Shown piece after piece: positions 8,371 to 18,700 of a stretch of 64,000 bases of DNA (position 1 is the stretch's first letter; every line of letters starts with the position of its first letter). The notes beneath the pieces are model-generated. The model worked only from the letters and a program-made list of their open reading frames with translations, had not been told where the DNA came from and ran no database searches. Made by a program: the position numbers and the translations under genes. The stretch spans positions 434,001 through 498,000 of the forward strand of contig JADJLA010000001.1 of the NCBI GenBank assembly GCA_016705695.1. The letters run 5' to 3'. Source of the stretch: Sphingobacteriaceae bacterium (GTDB lineage: Bacteria; Bacteroidota; Bacteroidia; B-17B0; Aurantibacillaceae).

Positions 8371-9462
8371 ATGTTCAGGTACTTTCTAATTCTTTTTACA
8401 CTGTTAAGCATATCGGTGCAAGGACAATCAACAATTCAAGCTGAAGCCGGAATTCAACGTAAAACTAAGAATTGGGATACCTTAAAATACCAAAAATTTG
8501 AGACTGTTGTTATTGTTGGTTGGATATCGCAATATAGAACTTTTAGAAATGAATTTGACCAAACTGCTAATAAGGATACACTTAATCTTTCCAAACACAC
8601 ATACAGCACTGAAACAGACGCGGCGGGTTCGCAAGGGTTTGTTTTCAACTACGATAAATTTCAACTTTGGTTAACATGGTCGCCAAAGCCTCCGGATAAT
8701 AATAACGGAAGAGGACATACAGAAGTTTTTAATATTGGCTTAAATGTTGGTGATAATAGATGGGTGTCGGAAAATTACTTCAGAAAATTCAAAGGTTTTT
8801 ATGACGATAGAACCCCAAATTATGACTCTACAAATTTTAATAAAACTAAACAATACGATTTGCGGCCTTCGATGGTAAGTTCATTATTTATGACACGGTT
8901 CATGCATTTCACAAATTATAAAAAGTTTGCTTATAAGTCCGGTTTTGGATGTAATTATCGTCAATTAAAACCGGCATTTTCATTAATTGTAGGAGGAAGT
9001 TTTAGTGCTTTCAATTTAAAGAACGATAGCGCGATCATGCCCTTGCAGGCAAGGTATCTTTATACAGATTATGGAAATATGAGAGGGCTGTCTTCTTTAA
9101 ATATATCCGCTAATTTTGGTGTAGCCGGAACTTTTGTGATATTGAAGGCATGGTTTGTAAATGCCTATTATACATTCGGGCCTGAAATGCAGCTGAGGAA
9201 TTATGATCTTATCACGAATCACTCAAAGAAAACTTTTTTAGGAGGTAGTGGAACAGGTAGGGTTTCTTTTGGGTTGAACTTAAAAAAGTTTTATTTTATT
9301 GGCTCTTACACCGACGATAGGAATTCGTATAATGTAAAGAGTACTTTACGTCACAAAGCAGTTTCACACAATTTTGCAGTAACAATTGGCGTTCGAATTA
9401 ATGCCAAAACGCCAAAATTCTATCAGAAATTCCAGCAAACAAAACTTTACGGTTTCTTGTAA
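8371..9462 (+). CDS. Hypothetical secreted or outer-membrane protein
   Basis: This is a 363-residue protein with a clear signal peptide (MFRYFLILFTLLSISVQGQ). The mature chain is rich in aromatic residues, Gly and Asn. Its later part has alternating beta-strand-like segments (for example SFGLNLKKFYFIGSYTDD), as in small outer-membrane barrels. It lacks a closing Phe, ending KLYGFL. I do not recognise the family. It is convergent with, and only 3 bp from, the next gene. An outer-membrane location is inference from composition. Confidence 0.6.
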   Translation: MFRYFLILFTLLSISVQGQSTIQAEAGIQRKTKNWDTLKYQKFETVVIVGWISQYRTFRNEFDQTANKDTLNLSKHTYSTETDAAGSQGFVFNYDKFQLWLTWSPKPPDNNNGRGHTEVFNIGLNVGDNRWVSENYFRKFKGFYDDRTPNYDSTNFNKTKQYDLRPSMVSSLFMTRFMHFTNYKKFAYKSGFGCNYRQLKPAFSLIVGGSFSAFNLKNDSAIMPLQARYLYTDYGNMRGLSSLNISANFGVAGTFVILKAWFVNAYYTFGPEMQLRNYDLITNHSKKTFLGGSGTGRVSFGLNLKKFYFIGSYTDDRNSYNVKSTLRHKAVSHNFAVTIGVRINAKTPKFYQKFQQTKLYGFL

Positions 9463-9465
9463 GAA

Positions 9466-11502
9466 CTATTTCCCATTACTACTTTTTAATAAGCCTTTTT
9501 TAAGAATGTCGGACAAGTAGTAATGTTTATTCTTGTATTGAACAAGAATGAAGGCGTCTTTAACCGCAAGTTCCTTTACGTCGGTTATTCTTTCGAATGC
9601 TTCGTTAAATGTTTTGTAATTGCCAATAGTAAAACGTGTGATTCCATCATCATATATTTTTCTAATGATGATGCCAAGATCAATGGCACGCGTGTAATTA
9701 AAGTTTTCAATAAAAACGTAGGCTCCTATCTGGATCTTGTAAAATAAACTGTCAATTATAAGGTCGCCATAATTGGCTTTGAATTCATCAAAGCTTACAC
9801 CCGAATTGGCAAGTTTATTGAGTTTTTCAAGACTATCACGCTTATTCTCCACCATTTTTGAATACGCATCAGAATAAAGATCGGCGATCATTGTAAGCAC
9901 AATACTCGAATCAACATCTTTTGTACTTATCGTTCTTTTCATGGCTGGGAAATTCTTGTACGTGAAAATAAATTCATAATCATTGTTGGTTGGTAAGCTG
10001 ATCAGGAATTTTCCGGTGGTTGAATTTGAAACATACGTTTGTGATCCAATATCTTTTTTCTTTAATGAATTTATTTGAATGGAAGCCTCAATGGGTTTGT
10101 CGTTAAATGTTACATTGCCCGATATGCGCACAACACTTACTGGTTTTCCTGCAATCCCCGGCTTGATATAATAAATATCCTGACCGCCTTTGCCACCTTG
10201 AGTTTGCGAAGAGTAATAGCCTTTTTTTCCATCTCCACTTACAATGTAAAATTTGTCATCATTAGGTGTATTTACGGGTTTTCCAATGTTGTAAGGTTGT
10301 TCCCAAATTCCTCCAACAAGATCGGATCTTAAAATATCATAACCACCAGTGCTTAATTTTCCGTTGGATGCAAAGAAGAGTATATTTCCATCGGAGGTGA
10401 TAAAAGGCGCATCTTCGTCGTCGGTTGAGTTTATTGTTGAACCAAGATTGGAAATATTTCCCCAAAGATTATCGCCAAGTTTTTCGGCTTTGTAAAGATC
10501 TTTTCCTCCAAAACCGCCTTTGCGTTCACTCGAAAAAATAATGAATTTATTTCCCGGAAAAAACGCAGCACTACCTTCCCATTTATCACTATTCAAACCT
10601 TTTTGATATACAGGTACTGTCCAATTATTGCCAACTAATTGGCTCAAGTAAAGATCCCCATTGCCGGTGCCTAAATTCTTATAAATAAAAAGCAAATTTC
10701 CGTCGGATGAGAGAGTTACTGCTGCATCGTGCAAACTTGTATTGATAGTTTTGAGTGCCGTGGGCTTGCTCCATGTAGAATCATTTATTTTTACAGAAGT
10801 AAAAACATCTTCAAAATAAATTCCTTCTTCTCTTTTGGATGTGTGAAGCAGACTTTGCTTATTTAAATTTTGTTTTCCGCCTTTAGACAATTTACCGCGG
10901 TAAGTATATATCATAAACGATTCATCAGAGGGTAAAAGCGGAACATATTCTTCTGCTTCAGTATTGATAGGCGAACCAATATCTTTTACTTCCACTGTAT
11001 TTCTCATATGCTGCATTTTTGATGCCATTTTCATATTCTCTATTCGACGTTTGGCATCGGCTACTATCGCTTTATCATTTTCTGTTGTAAGTAAAATACT
11101 TTTTGCCGCGATCTCAAAATAGAGCCGCGCTTTTTTTAAACTATCATTTGCTTCGTAAGCATACGCAAGCCAATAAGGATAATGCTCTAGCTGAACCGAA
11201 GAGGAGGAAGTGCTTTTCAAAAGTTCAAGAGCGGTTTTTGTTTTATCTCCCTTAAAACATCCACTAATACCCTTCATATAGCGAAGACCAATACAATCGG
11301 GATAAATGATCAACAAAGAATCTATTGGAGATGATGCTTCTGTGTATTGTTTTGTTTCGAATGAAAGTCGGGCTTTATTGTAGAAATGAAGTTTGTTAGG
11401 ATCTACTGTTTTTTCAATATCATCGTTTACAAACGCATTTATTTGCGCATGGCTGTTAAAAGCGATGAGCGAAATGATGAGAAAAAAACAAACCTTCTTC
11501 AT
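9466..11502 (-). CDS. TPR/PD40 beta-propeller envelope protein with SPOR-like C-terminus
   Basis: This 678-residue secreted protein begins with a signal peptide (MKKVCFFLIISLIAFNSHAQ). A TPR-like helical region follows (about 35-170), then several WD40-like PD40 propeller repeats (about 185-460) with repeated 'SSDGNLLFIYKN', 'FSSERKGGFGGKDLY' and 'TSDGNILFFASNG' patterns. A carboxypeptidase-like beta domain sits at about 465-545. The C-terminus (YKIQIGAYVFIENF...FTIGNYKTFNEAF) looks like a SPOR-type domain. The order TPR-PD40-regulatory domain resembles the T9SS protein PorE and related gliding proteins, but an OmpA peptidoglycan-binding domain is replaced by the SPOR-like end. An envelope or peptidoglycan-linked role is likely but unproven. 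Confidence 0.7.
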   Translation of the reverse strand: MKKVCFFLIISLIAFNSHAQINAFVNDDIEKTVDPNKLHFYNKARLSFETKQYTEASSPIDSLLIIYPDCIGLRYMKGISGCFKGDKTKTALELLKSTSSSSVQLEHYPYWLAYAYEANDSLKKARLYFEIAAKSILLTTENDKAIVADAKRRIENMKMASKMQHMRNTVEVKDIGSPINTEAEEYVPLLPSDESFMIYTYRGKLSKGGKQNLNKQSLLHTSKREEGIYFEDVFTSVKINDSTWSKPTALKTINTSLHDAAVTLSSDGNLLFIYKNLGTGNGDLYLSQLVGNNWTVPVYQKGLNSDKWEGSAAFFPGNKFIIFSSERKGGFGGKDLYKAEKLGDNLWGNISNLGSTINSTDDEDAPFITSDGNILFFASNGKLSTGGYDILRSDLVGGIWEQPYNIGKPVNTPNDDKFYIVSGDGKKGYYSSQTQGGKGGQDIYYIKPGIAGKPVSVVRISGNVTFNDKPIEASIQINSLKKKDIGSQTYVSNSTTGKFLISLPTNNDYEFIFTYKNFPAMKRTISTKDVDSSIVLTMIADLYSDAYSKMVENKRDSLEKLNKLANSGVSFDEFKANYGDLIIDSLFYKIQIGAYVFIENFNYTRAIDLGIIIRKIYDDGITRFTIGNYKTFNEAFERITDVKELAVKDAFILVQYKNKHYYLSDILKKGLLKSSNGK

Positions 11503-11632
11503 AAGAGCAATCCTATACTAAAGATATAATAATTGTGGGGCATTTTTGTCACAATTAATCACCAGAAATGAATTAATAGTTAAAATACCTGAATTTTAGG
11601 TAGAATTTGATCTGTTGGCTAGCGAAGTGGTA

Positions 11633-12775
11633 CTATAACTTATTGATCACTTCGGCAGCTTTTTCAAGTGTTTCGGTTTTTTTGGCAAAGCAAAATCGAA
11701 GTAATTTATGATCTGTATTTTTGGTATAGAATACCGAGAGTGGAATACATGCTAATTTAGATTCTTTAGTGAGTCGGATAGCATATTCGGTATCTGCTTC
11801 TTGTGTGATAGATGAATAATTCAATAATTGAAAATAAGTTCCGGTGCACGGTTCAATTTTGAAGCGCGATGAACTGATGAGTTTACGGAACAGATCGCGC
11901 TTTTGTTGATAGAAATTCTTTAGCTCTAAATAGTTCTTTTTTTGTGAAAGAAAATCGGCCAGCGCCAATTGAAATGGATGATTAACGGCGAATACCAAAA
12001 ATTGATGAACCTTTCTAAATTCCTTCATTAAATATTCTGGCGCTGCAACGTAGCCAATTTTCCATCCTGTGGTATGAACTGTTTTGCCAAATGAAGAAAC
12101 AATAATGCTTTGTTGTTTTAAAGAAGGAAAGCGCGCAACGCTTTGATGAGCTTGATCGTCAAAAGCCATATGTTCGTATACTTCGTCGCTTAATACAATA
12201 ATGTTTTTATCTTTTACCAACGATTCTAATTGTTGTAGATCATTTTGTGTAAGTGTTGTTCCGCTCGGATTATGCGGAGAATTAATAATGATCATACGCG
12301 TATTGGAATTGATGCGCTGTTTAACTTCATCCCAATTGATGACAAAATTTGGATAGCTTAATTGTAATGAAATTGCTTTTGCACCGTGTAATTCAATCGC
12401 CGGAATATAACAATCGTAAGCAGGTTCAAACACGATCACTTCATCACCTTTATTAATGAATGCGGCAATGGCTGTATAGATCCCTTGCGTAGCTCCTGCG
12501 GTAATGGTTATCTCAGAATCGGGATGATAATTTGTATTATAGCAAGTAGAAATTATCTCGGCAATAGTTTCGCGCAATTGAATTACACCTTGCATGGGGG
12601 CGTACTGATTAAGCCCATTTTGCATATGCTTAATAGCAAGCTCTAACAATTTGGCATCACAACCAAAATCAGGAAAGCCCTGTGAGAGATTGATGGCGTT
12701 GTGTTCGCGAGCCAAAGCGCCCATTGTGGTAAAAATAGTGGTGCCAACATTAGGCAACTTACTGTTTATTAGCAT
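11633..12775 (-). CDS. Class I/II PLP-dependent aminotransferase (methionine/kynurenine aminotransferase-like)
   Basis: This 380-residue fold-type I aminotransferase has the PLP lysine K231 in SFGKTVHTTGWKIGY, the NSPHNPSG motif at about 165-172 that contacts the cofactor, and LSDEVYEHM at about 196-204. The start (KLPNVGTTIFTTMGALAREHNAINLSQGFPDF pattern) is typical of the YbdL-type methionine aminotransferase/KAT subgroup, which transfers amino groups from methionine or aromatic amino acids to 2-oxoacids. It stands alone, with a long 5' gap holding the divergently placed tRNA-Cys. The exact substrate is uncertain. Confidence 0.88.
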   Translation of the reverse strand: MLINSKLPNVGTTIFTTMGALAREHNAINLSQGFPDFGCDAKLLELAIKHMQNGLNQYAPMQGVIQLRETIAEIISTCYNTNYHPDSEITITAGATQGIYTAIAAFINKGDEVIVFEPAYDCYIPAIELHGAKAISLQLSYPNFVINWDEVKQRINSNTRMIIINSPHNPSGTTLTQNDLQQLESLVKDKNIIVLSDEVYEHMAFDDQAHQSVARFPSLKQQSIIVSSFGKTVHTTGWKIGYVAAPEYLMKEFRKVHQFLVFAVNHPFQLALADFLSQKKNYLELKNFYQQKRDLFRKLISSSRFKIEPCTGTYFQLLNYSSITQEADTEYAIRLTKESKLACIPLSVFYTKNTDHKLLRFCFAKKTETLEKAAEVINKL

Positions 12776-12849
12776 ATAAAATGTTTTTAAAGCGCTTACA
12801 ATATGCGAATTTTTTATTACTTTTAGACTCCCTAATTCTTTAATGAATT

Positions 12850-12920
12850 GGTCCTGTGGCCGAGTGGTTAGGCTCAGCTCTGCAAAAGCTGCTACTCCAG
12901 TTCGAACCTGGACGGGACCT
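12850..12920 (+). tRNA. tRNA-Cys (GCA)
   Basis: The cloverleaf folds fully. The acceptor is GGTCCTG (12850-12856) with CGGGACC (12913-12919), including one T-G wobble. The D arm is GCC/GGC, the anticodon stem CAGCT/AGCTG with loop CTGCAAA gives anticodon GCA, and the T arm is TCCAG-TTCGAAC-CTGGA. The discriminator is T (U73), the identity base for tRNA-Cys. CCA is not encoded. A strong terminator follows 5 bp downstream. Confidence 0.95.
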
Positions 12921-12925
12921 CTGGT

Positions 12926-12956
12926 AAAACCCCAATAGATTTTCTATTGGGGTTTT
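12926..12956 (+). terminator. Intrinsic terminator after tRNA-Cys
   Basis: A perfect 13-bp stem, AAAACCCCAATAG / CTATTGGGGTTTT, with a 5-nt loop lies just after the tRNA. Its A/T ends allow it to act in both directions, ending the tRNA transcript and possibly that of the convergent radical SAM gene. Confidence 0.85.
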
Positions 12957-13036
12957 GCATAAAAACTAAAGCGTTCATTCGATTTTCCGCCGGTTATGCA
13001 TATTTTGTTTGGCGCACCGATTTAATATTACAAGCA

Positions 13037-14191
13037 CTAACGACCTTTATTTTTACACCTCAAAAAATACTTACAAGTGGAACAAGGTATAGGTACATTC
13101 GAGAGGTTTATTGGCTCAGTAAACAATTTTCGTGAATTAATATAGCTCTTGTTGTTCCAGATATCTTTAAAATCGGAAGTTAGAAGATTTCCAAATGATT
13201 CCTCCTTTCGAAAGGCTAACGAACATGGGAACAGTGTGCCATCGGGCCCCACATAAATACTGCTCCACAAACTAGAACACTTTTCACTGAGGTTGTCAAA
13301 TAATCTGGGGTTCTCTGAATATTTTTTAGCTTCATCCCTTATGTCCATTAAAACCGGATTCGCTTCAAAAGTTTCAAAATCATTAACGCCCAGTAAACGA
13401 GATTTTTCTTTTGCAAGATTTAGCTCATGTCTATTGTGGTCGAAGGTCAAAAATTTCCAAGTTACAATTGGAAATTTCTTTTTTAATTCTTTCTTTTTTC
13501 TAACAAGTAATTCAACGTTTTTTAGAACTTTATTATAGTCGCCATTTATACGGTAGATGGAGTAGGTGTCCTGACTTGCTCCGTCTATTGAAAGGTATAA
13601 ATGAGTGAGGCCTGATCTAACAAGCTTTTCGGCCATTTCTTCATTAAAAAAATTAAAGTTTGAATGCATTGTTGTGCCAACATTATTTTCTGTAGCATAA
13701 GCGATCATTTTGAAAATATCTTTGTTTAGTAATGGCTCTCCCCAATTATATAGCGAAACACTAAAAACGTAGTCTTTTATTTTATCAAACATTATTTTAA
13801 AATCCGAGAACTTTAACACTTGTGGCTTGATCATTTCAGGATGTTTAATACCCGTATGACATCCTTTGCATTGTAAATTACATAATGAACTTGGATCAAA
13901 TGTTACTTTGTAAGGAAAACTGGTTAATACTGTGCGCCCTTTTTTTAATTCTTGCCTATTCTGAAGAAGATTTTTGATCTTTTTTGTGGACCCAAATTTT
14001 CTGATGTAGAAGGCATATTTTTGATAGGCAACAAGTCTCATGATTTTAGAAATGCTAATGTAATGCCTCAATAGATGTAAGTTTATGATGCTTATCATAG
14101 TTACAAGAGACCAACTAACTTTTGTCAATAAAATTTTACTGGTTTTCTGGACCAGACATTTCTTAAACCAGCTGAAACCTAAGCTATGCAT
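13037..14191 (-). CDS. Radical SAM protein with SPASM-type C-terminal domain
   Basis: This 384-residue protein has the radical-SAM cluster motif CNLQCKGC (C104, C108, C111). It has the GEPLLN segment typical of AdoMet binding, and a C-terminal cysteine-rich SPASM/twitch-like region (PDGTLFPCS, then IPCSTCKYFLRCKNKG). Such enzymes modify peptides or act in sugar or lipid biosynthesis; no precursor peptide gene is visible nearby. The roughly 90-residue N-terminal extension has hydrophobic stretches (about 20-45). It lies between tRNA-Cys and small secreted genes, and its AT-rich, island-like setting hints at transfer. No function is assigned beyond the fold. Confidence 0.82.
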   Translation of the reverse strand: MHSLGFSWFKKCLVQKTSKILLTKVSWSLVTMISIINLHLLRHYISISKIMRLVAYQKYAFYIRKFGSTKKIKNLLQNRQELKKGRTVLTSFPYKVTFDPSSLCNLQCKGCHTGIKHPEMIKPQVLKFSDFKIMFDKIKDYVFSVSLYNWGEPLLNKDIFKMIAYATENNVGTTMHSNFNFFNEEMAEKLVRSGLTHLYLSIDGASQDTYSIYRINGDYNKVLKNVELLVRKKKELKKKFPIVTWKFLTFDHNRHELNLAKEKSRLLGVNDFETFEANPVLMDIRDEAKKYSENPRLFDNLSEKCSSLWSSIYVGPDGTLFPCSLAFRKEESFGNLLTSDFKDIWNNKSYINSRKLFTEPINLSNVPIPCSTCKYFLRCKNKGR

Positions 14192-14357
14192 TGGTTTTGT
14201 GTATTAACTGGGTCAACATAATCTTAATAACTAAGTGTGGTTATAAATGGATGATGAACGGCATCAAGAATCAATGATAAAGATCAGTTCCGATGCAAAC
14301 TACCCTCATAGTTTAAGTCATAGTATTTGTGTTTTTTTGCTTAAAATATACCATCAA

Positions 14358-14951
14358 ATGAAAGCACTATTAGCTATTGTGATCTCAGCATTTTTTCTTC
14401 AAATGACTGATAAATGTTTTGCGCAAACATCAGCAACTGTTACCAGCGGGGTTTATATCACCGCAAAAGATCACAAAAAGAATAAATTACATTTAGAAGC
14501 GGACTGCGTTAATGATAAAAATAAATTTGAAAGGAATGATTATTTTTCTACCCCCACGTTTGTGATTATTCATAAAGGTAAACGGGTAACCTATCTTAAA
14601 AAGAACATTTTTGCTTACCGAGATTGTAACAATAGAGTGTGGCGCTTTTATAAAGAACAAGCATATCAAATAATGGAAACAAAAAGTATGTGGATCTATA
14701 CAACCCAAAGAGCAATATTAAATGATGTGGTAATTGAAAAAGATCCCATAGTTTATTTTAGTGTAGGACCCGAAACAGAGATCATGGAGCTTACCATTCC
14801 TAATTTGAAAATTGCATTTCTGGATAATTGGATATTTTTAAATATGGTTCAAGTAGAACCTGAGGCTGAAAAATCTGTTCGGTCATACGATTCCGATCAT
14901 AAAATGTATAGAGTAAATTATTTATACAAACACTCTAAGAAAGAAAAATAA
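14358..14951 (+). CDS. Hypothetical secreted protein
   Basis: I place the start at the ATG at 14358 because it begins a clean signal peptide (MKALLAIVISAFFLQMTDKCFAQ). The frame is open upstream to 14247, but that stretch looks non-coding. The mature ~175-residue chain is mixed beta with charged loops (KDHKKNKLHLEADC; NNRVWRFYKEQAY). I see no recognised domain. It has no close neighbour on the same strand: a 359-bp gap follows. Confidence 0.6.
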   Translation: MKALLAIVISAFFLQMTDKCFAQTSATVTSGVYITAKDHKKNKLHLEADCVNDKNKFERNDYFSTPTFVIIHKGKRVTYLKKNIFAYRDCNNRVWRFYKEQAYQIMETKSMWIYTTQRAILNDVVIEKDPIVYFSVGPETEIMELTIPNLKIAFLDNWIFLNMVQVEPEAEKSVRSYDSDHKMYRVNYLYKHSKKEK

Positions 14952-15310
14952 TTTACCGAGTTTGTTATTAAAGCCGCTCGAAAAAGAGGGTTTACTAAAA
15001 AATCCGGTTCAATTAAATTGACCATAAATCACTGACAATTAGGTTTTCAACTAAAATTAGACTTACTAACATTCTTGAAAAGCAACGATTTTCTAAATTT
15101 TTAGATTTTAGTTAATTAAGCCCTTTTAAATGATGAATGAGTTTATTTTGAAGATGAAATTTGTATTGGTTTCAAACCCTGTAAAAGGGTCGGACATTCT
15201 AAATTCCTGTAAATTTTTCCGACTTAGTGAATCGCATTTCCCAGTGAGTGAAACACTCGTATTTCCCTAAGCATTTCGGTAACTTTAAAAGAATCGATAA
15301 TTCCAAAAAT
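14952..15310. other. Intergenic gap without recognisable gene
   Basis: This AT-rich spacer has no supported coding frame. A short possible hairpin (ACCCTGTAAAAGGGT near 15176-15190) is the only structure I noticed. It may hold the promoter of the following gene, but no good TAnnTTTG box is close to that start. Confidence 0.4.
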
Positions 15311-15733
15311 ATGAGAATCAAAAATTTACTTTTTATTCTGTTTATCAGTCTATTTGTCCAAAGTTTTAAAGCACAATCTCATGAACATGAAAAATGGTTC
15401 CCGGTTCTAATTAGTATTCATGGAACAGTTGCGCATCAAGGTGTAAAAGCAAACGCAATGATCACCACGTGCAATAACGAGCCAGTGATGTTATTGGAAT
15501 TAGTAAATACAAACAATTATAAAGTGAAAGCAGAATGGCTTCACGCACCAATTACAAAAGACAACAAACAACATTACAAGGATGAATTGCAAACTATTGA
15601 ATTAAATGCTGGTGAAACAAAAACCGGAAAATGTGGCGAAGCAAAACAGTTGATTATTAAATTAAGCGACTACGGAGTAAATATCAATGATCTGCAAGAT
15701 TATTACGGTTCAAATTTCAATGTCACTAAATAA
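15311..15733 (+). CDS. Hypothetical small secreted protein
   Basis: The ATG at 15311 starts a typical signal peptide (MRIKNLLFILFISLFVQSFKAQ), so I prefer it to the longer open frame from 15248. The mature ~118-residue protein has two well separated cysteines (TTCNNEP and GKCGEA) and no domain I recognise. It ends 26 bp before the giant T9SS protein on the same strand and could be co-transcribed with it. Confidence 0.6.
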   Translation: MRIKNLLFILFISLFVQSFKAQSHEHEKWFPVLISIHGTVAHQGVKANAMITTCNNEPVMLLELVNTNNYKVKAEWLHAPITKDNKQHYKDELQTIELNAGETKTGKCGEAKQLIIKLSDYGVNINDLQDYYGSNFNVTK

Positions 15734-15759
15734 ATTGTACTTACATTATCAGGCCAACT

Positions 15760-18700
15760 ATGAAAAATAAAATTTTGATCCTGTTGCTACTTCTTTTTGG
15801 AAGTACGCGTTTTAGCTTTTCTCAAATAACTTTTAATTACACAGGTGGTAGTCAAAACTACGTTGTTCCCGCTGGCGTTACTGTAATTTGTTTTACCGTA
15901 GAAGGTGGCCAAGGTATGGCCAATGTTGCTGGTAATTCTCTTGGTGGATTAGGCGGACGTGTTACTGGAAGTTTACCTGTGGTGGCAGGACAAGTTTTAC
16001 AATTGAATGTAGGTAATGGTGGCGCTATTTCTCAACCAGGTGGTTTTAATGGAGGCGGAAATGGTGGAGTAGATAATTTTAATGCTGCTGAATTTCCAAC
16101 ACAATGTCTCACATCGTGGGGTGGTGGTGGTGGTGGTGCTTCAGATATTCGTGTTGCTCCTAATGCATTAGCAAATCGTGTTGCAGTTGGTGGCGGTGGT
16201 GGTGGAACTGGTGGAGACAGGATATTAAATTGTTCTCCTGGTTGCGGCGGTGGTGGCGGTGGCGGATATTTTGGTGGCGGTGGTGGTGGATTTTATGGTG
16301 GCTCTCCAGGTTTTGGCGGAACGCAAGTTGGCGGCGGTGCCGGTGGCCCTTCATGTTGTGGTTGTCCTTTGGCTCCTCAAGCAGGTGCAGCAGGTGTTGC
16401 TGGTGTTGGTGGCCAAGGTGGAAATTTGAGTGGTGGAAATTTGCAATTTGGTGGTGCACCCGGATGTGCCGGTGGTATTGGAGGTGCAGCAATTGGTGGG
16501 CAAGGTCCTAATTGCACTGGTGGTACTGGTTGCCCGAGTACTTGGGCAGGCGCTAGTGGTGCAGGAGGAAGTAACTTTTTTTCAGGAGCTATTATTGGTC
16601 CAACTTCAGTTGGTGGAGTTAAAGCAGGTAACGGTCGTATTATTTTAATTCCAAATTGTTGTACGCAACCAACCGTTGTTCCTATTGCAAATCCAAATCC
16701 AATTTGTGCAGGACAAACTGTAACATTAACTGCAACGGGTGCAGGTACGGGTGGAACTTATACATGGACTCCAGGTCCCGTTACAGGTTCTATGATCACA
16801 GTTACACCAGCAGTTTCCACAACGTATACAGTTTCGGGAACAAACACAATGAACTGTGTTGGAACATCAACAATTTTATTAACGGTAAGTCCTAGTCCAA
16901 CTCCAATACCAAATAGTAATAGTCCGGTATGTACAGGTGGCAATATAAATCTTACAGTAAACGCTCATACTTCTTATACATGGACAGGACCAAGCGCATT
17001 CACCAGCAACTTACAAAATCCAACAATAACTAACGCTAGCACATTGCAAGCGGGAAGTTACACGGTTAAAGTAACTGGCGCAGGAGGTTGTACTGCACAA
17101 GCGGTAGTTGTTGTTATCGTTAATCCAACACCAACTATAAGCGTAGGAAATCCAGGACCATATTGCGCGGGTTCAACAATAAATCTTACTGTAACGGCAG
17201 CTTCAACTTATACGTGGACAGGCCCACTGGCATTTACAAGTAATTTACAAAATCCAACAATTGCTAATAGCACAACAAACATGGCAGGCCCATATGTTGT
17301 AACAGTTACTGCGGTTGGTGGATGTAAGAGTACAGGAACGGTTAACGTTGTTATAAATCCTGCACCAACTATAACTGCAACAAGTAATGGCCCAGTTTGT
17401 ATTGGGCAACAACTAAATCTATTTGCAAATCCTGCTGCGAGTTCTTATACATGGACAGGACCAAACGTATTTGCAAGCAATGCACAAAACCCAACTATTC
17501 CAAATGCACAATTAGTGAATGGAGGTAATTACATTGTAACAGTAATGAATGCCGCTGGTTGTACAAACACTGCGGCAGTTGTTGTTGTTATAAATCCGCT
17601 TCCTATTGTTGCAGTAACAGGGGCAACTACATGCGTAGGATCTACATTTACATTAACAGCAATAACTGGTACTGCTTTTGCGTGGAGTGGACCGAATGCC
17701 TTTAATTCACCGGTTCAAAATCCTTCTTTTGCAAATGCACAAACAACTCACAGCGGAAATTACACCGTTATTGTAACAAGTGCACAAGGTTGCACCAATA
17801 GCGCTGTTGCAAACGTGTCTGTAATTGCAAATCCAACCGCTAATATTATTGGAACAAATACTTTATGCTCACAAAACTTTAATGCTTCTGTAAACACAAC
17901 CACACTCACAGCTAGCGGTGGTGGTTCATTTGTTTGGACATTACCGCCGGGCTTTTCTGCATTGCCAAACTTAACTAGTAATCCAATCACATTAAATCCC
18001 CCTGTCACATCAACATCTTTAGTTGCAACAATGACAGTTGTAGCAACGGCGGGAAGTTGTACAAGCCAGGCTGTATATCAAGTAACGGTTTATCCAAATC
18101 CAACCATTACTGTCAATTCACCAAGTATGTGCGTTGGTACACAAGTAACACTCACTGCAAATAATGCAACAACCTACACATGGAGCCCGGCTACGGCGTT
18201 AACTGCAACAAGCGGGCCGGTAGTAATTGCTAATCCTGTTATCACAACCGTTTATAGTATAATTGGAAGTGGAATTGGCGGATGTAATAGTCAAACACAA
18301 AACTCAACTGTTACAGTTGTACCAAATCCAACCGTAACAATAAATCCAAATCCTGCATTGATCTGTTTAAACAGTTCAATAAATCTTACAGCGTCTGGTG
18401 CAACAAACTATACATGGAGCCCGAATATTGCCTTAACTACAACGCTAGGTCCAAATACAACAGCGAGTCCAACGGTAACAACAACATATACAATTATTGG
18501 ATCGCAAGCAACATGTACAAACTTAGCAACCATTCAAGTTTCTGTAATAGGTTTACCGACTGTTGCGGTTATTGGAACAAACACTCTATGTTCGCAAAAC
18601 TTTAATGGTTCACCAAATACAACCACACTAACGGCTGGTGGCGCAAGTACATATCAATGGAGTTTACCTCCAGGATTCTCAGCTTTACCAAACACAAGTA

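Noticed and set aside
16100..16560. GGTGGTGGC-rich stretch with open frames on the other frames and strand
   Set aside because: It is the codon pattern of the glycine-rich domain in the giant T9SS gene. The alternative frames give low-complexity Trp/Arg or His-rich products with no support.
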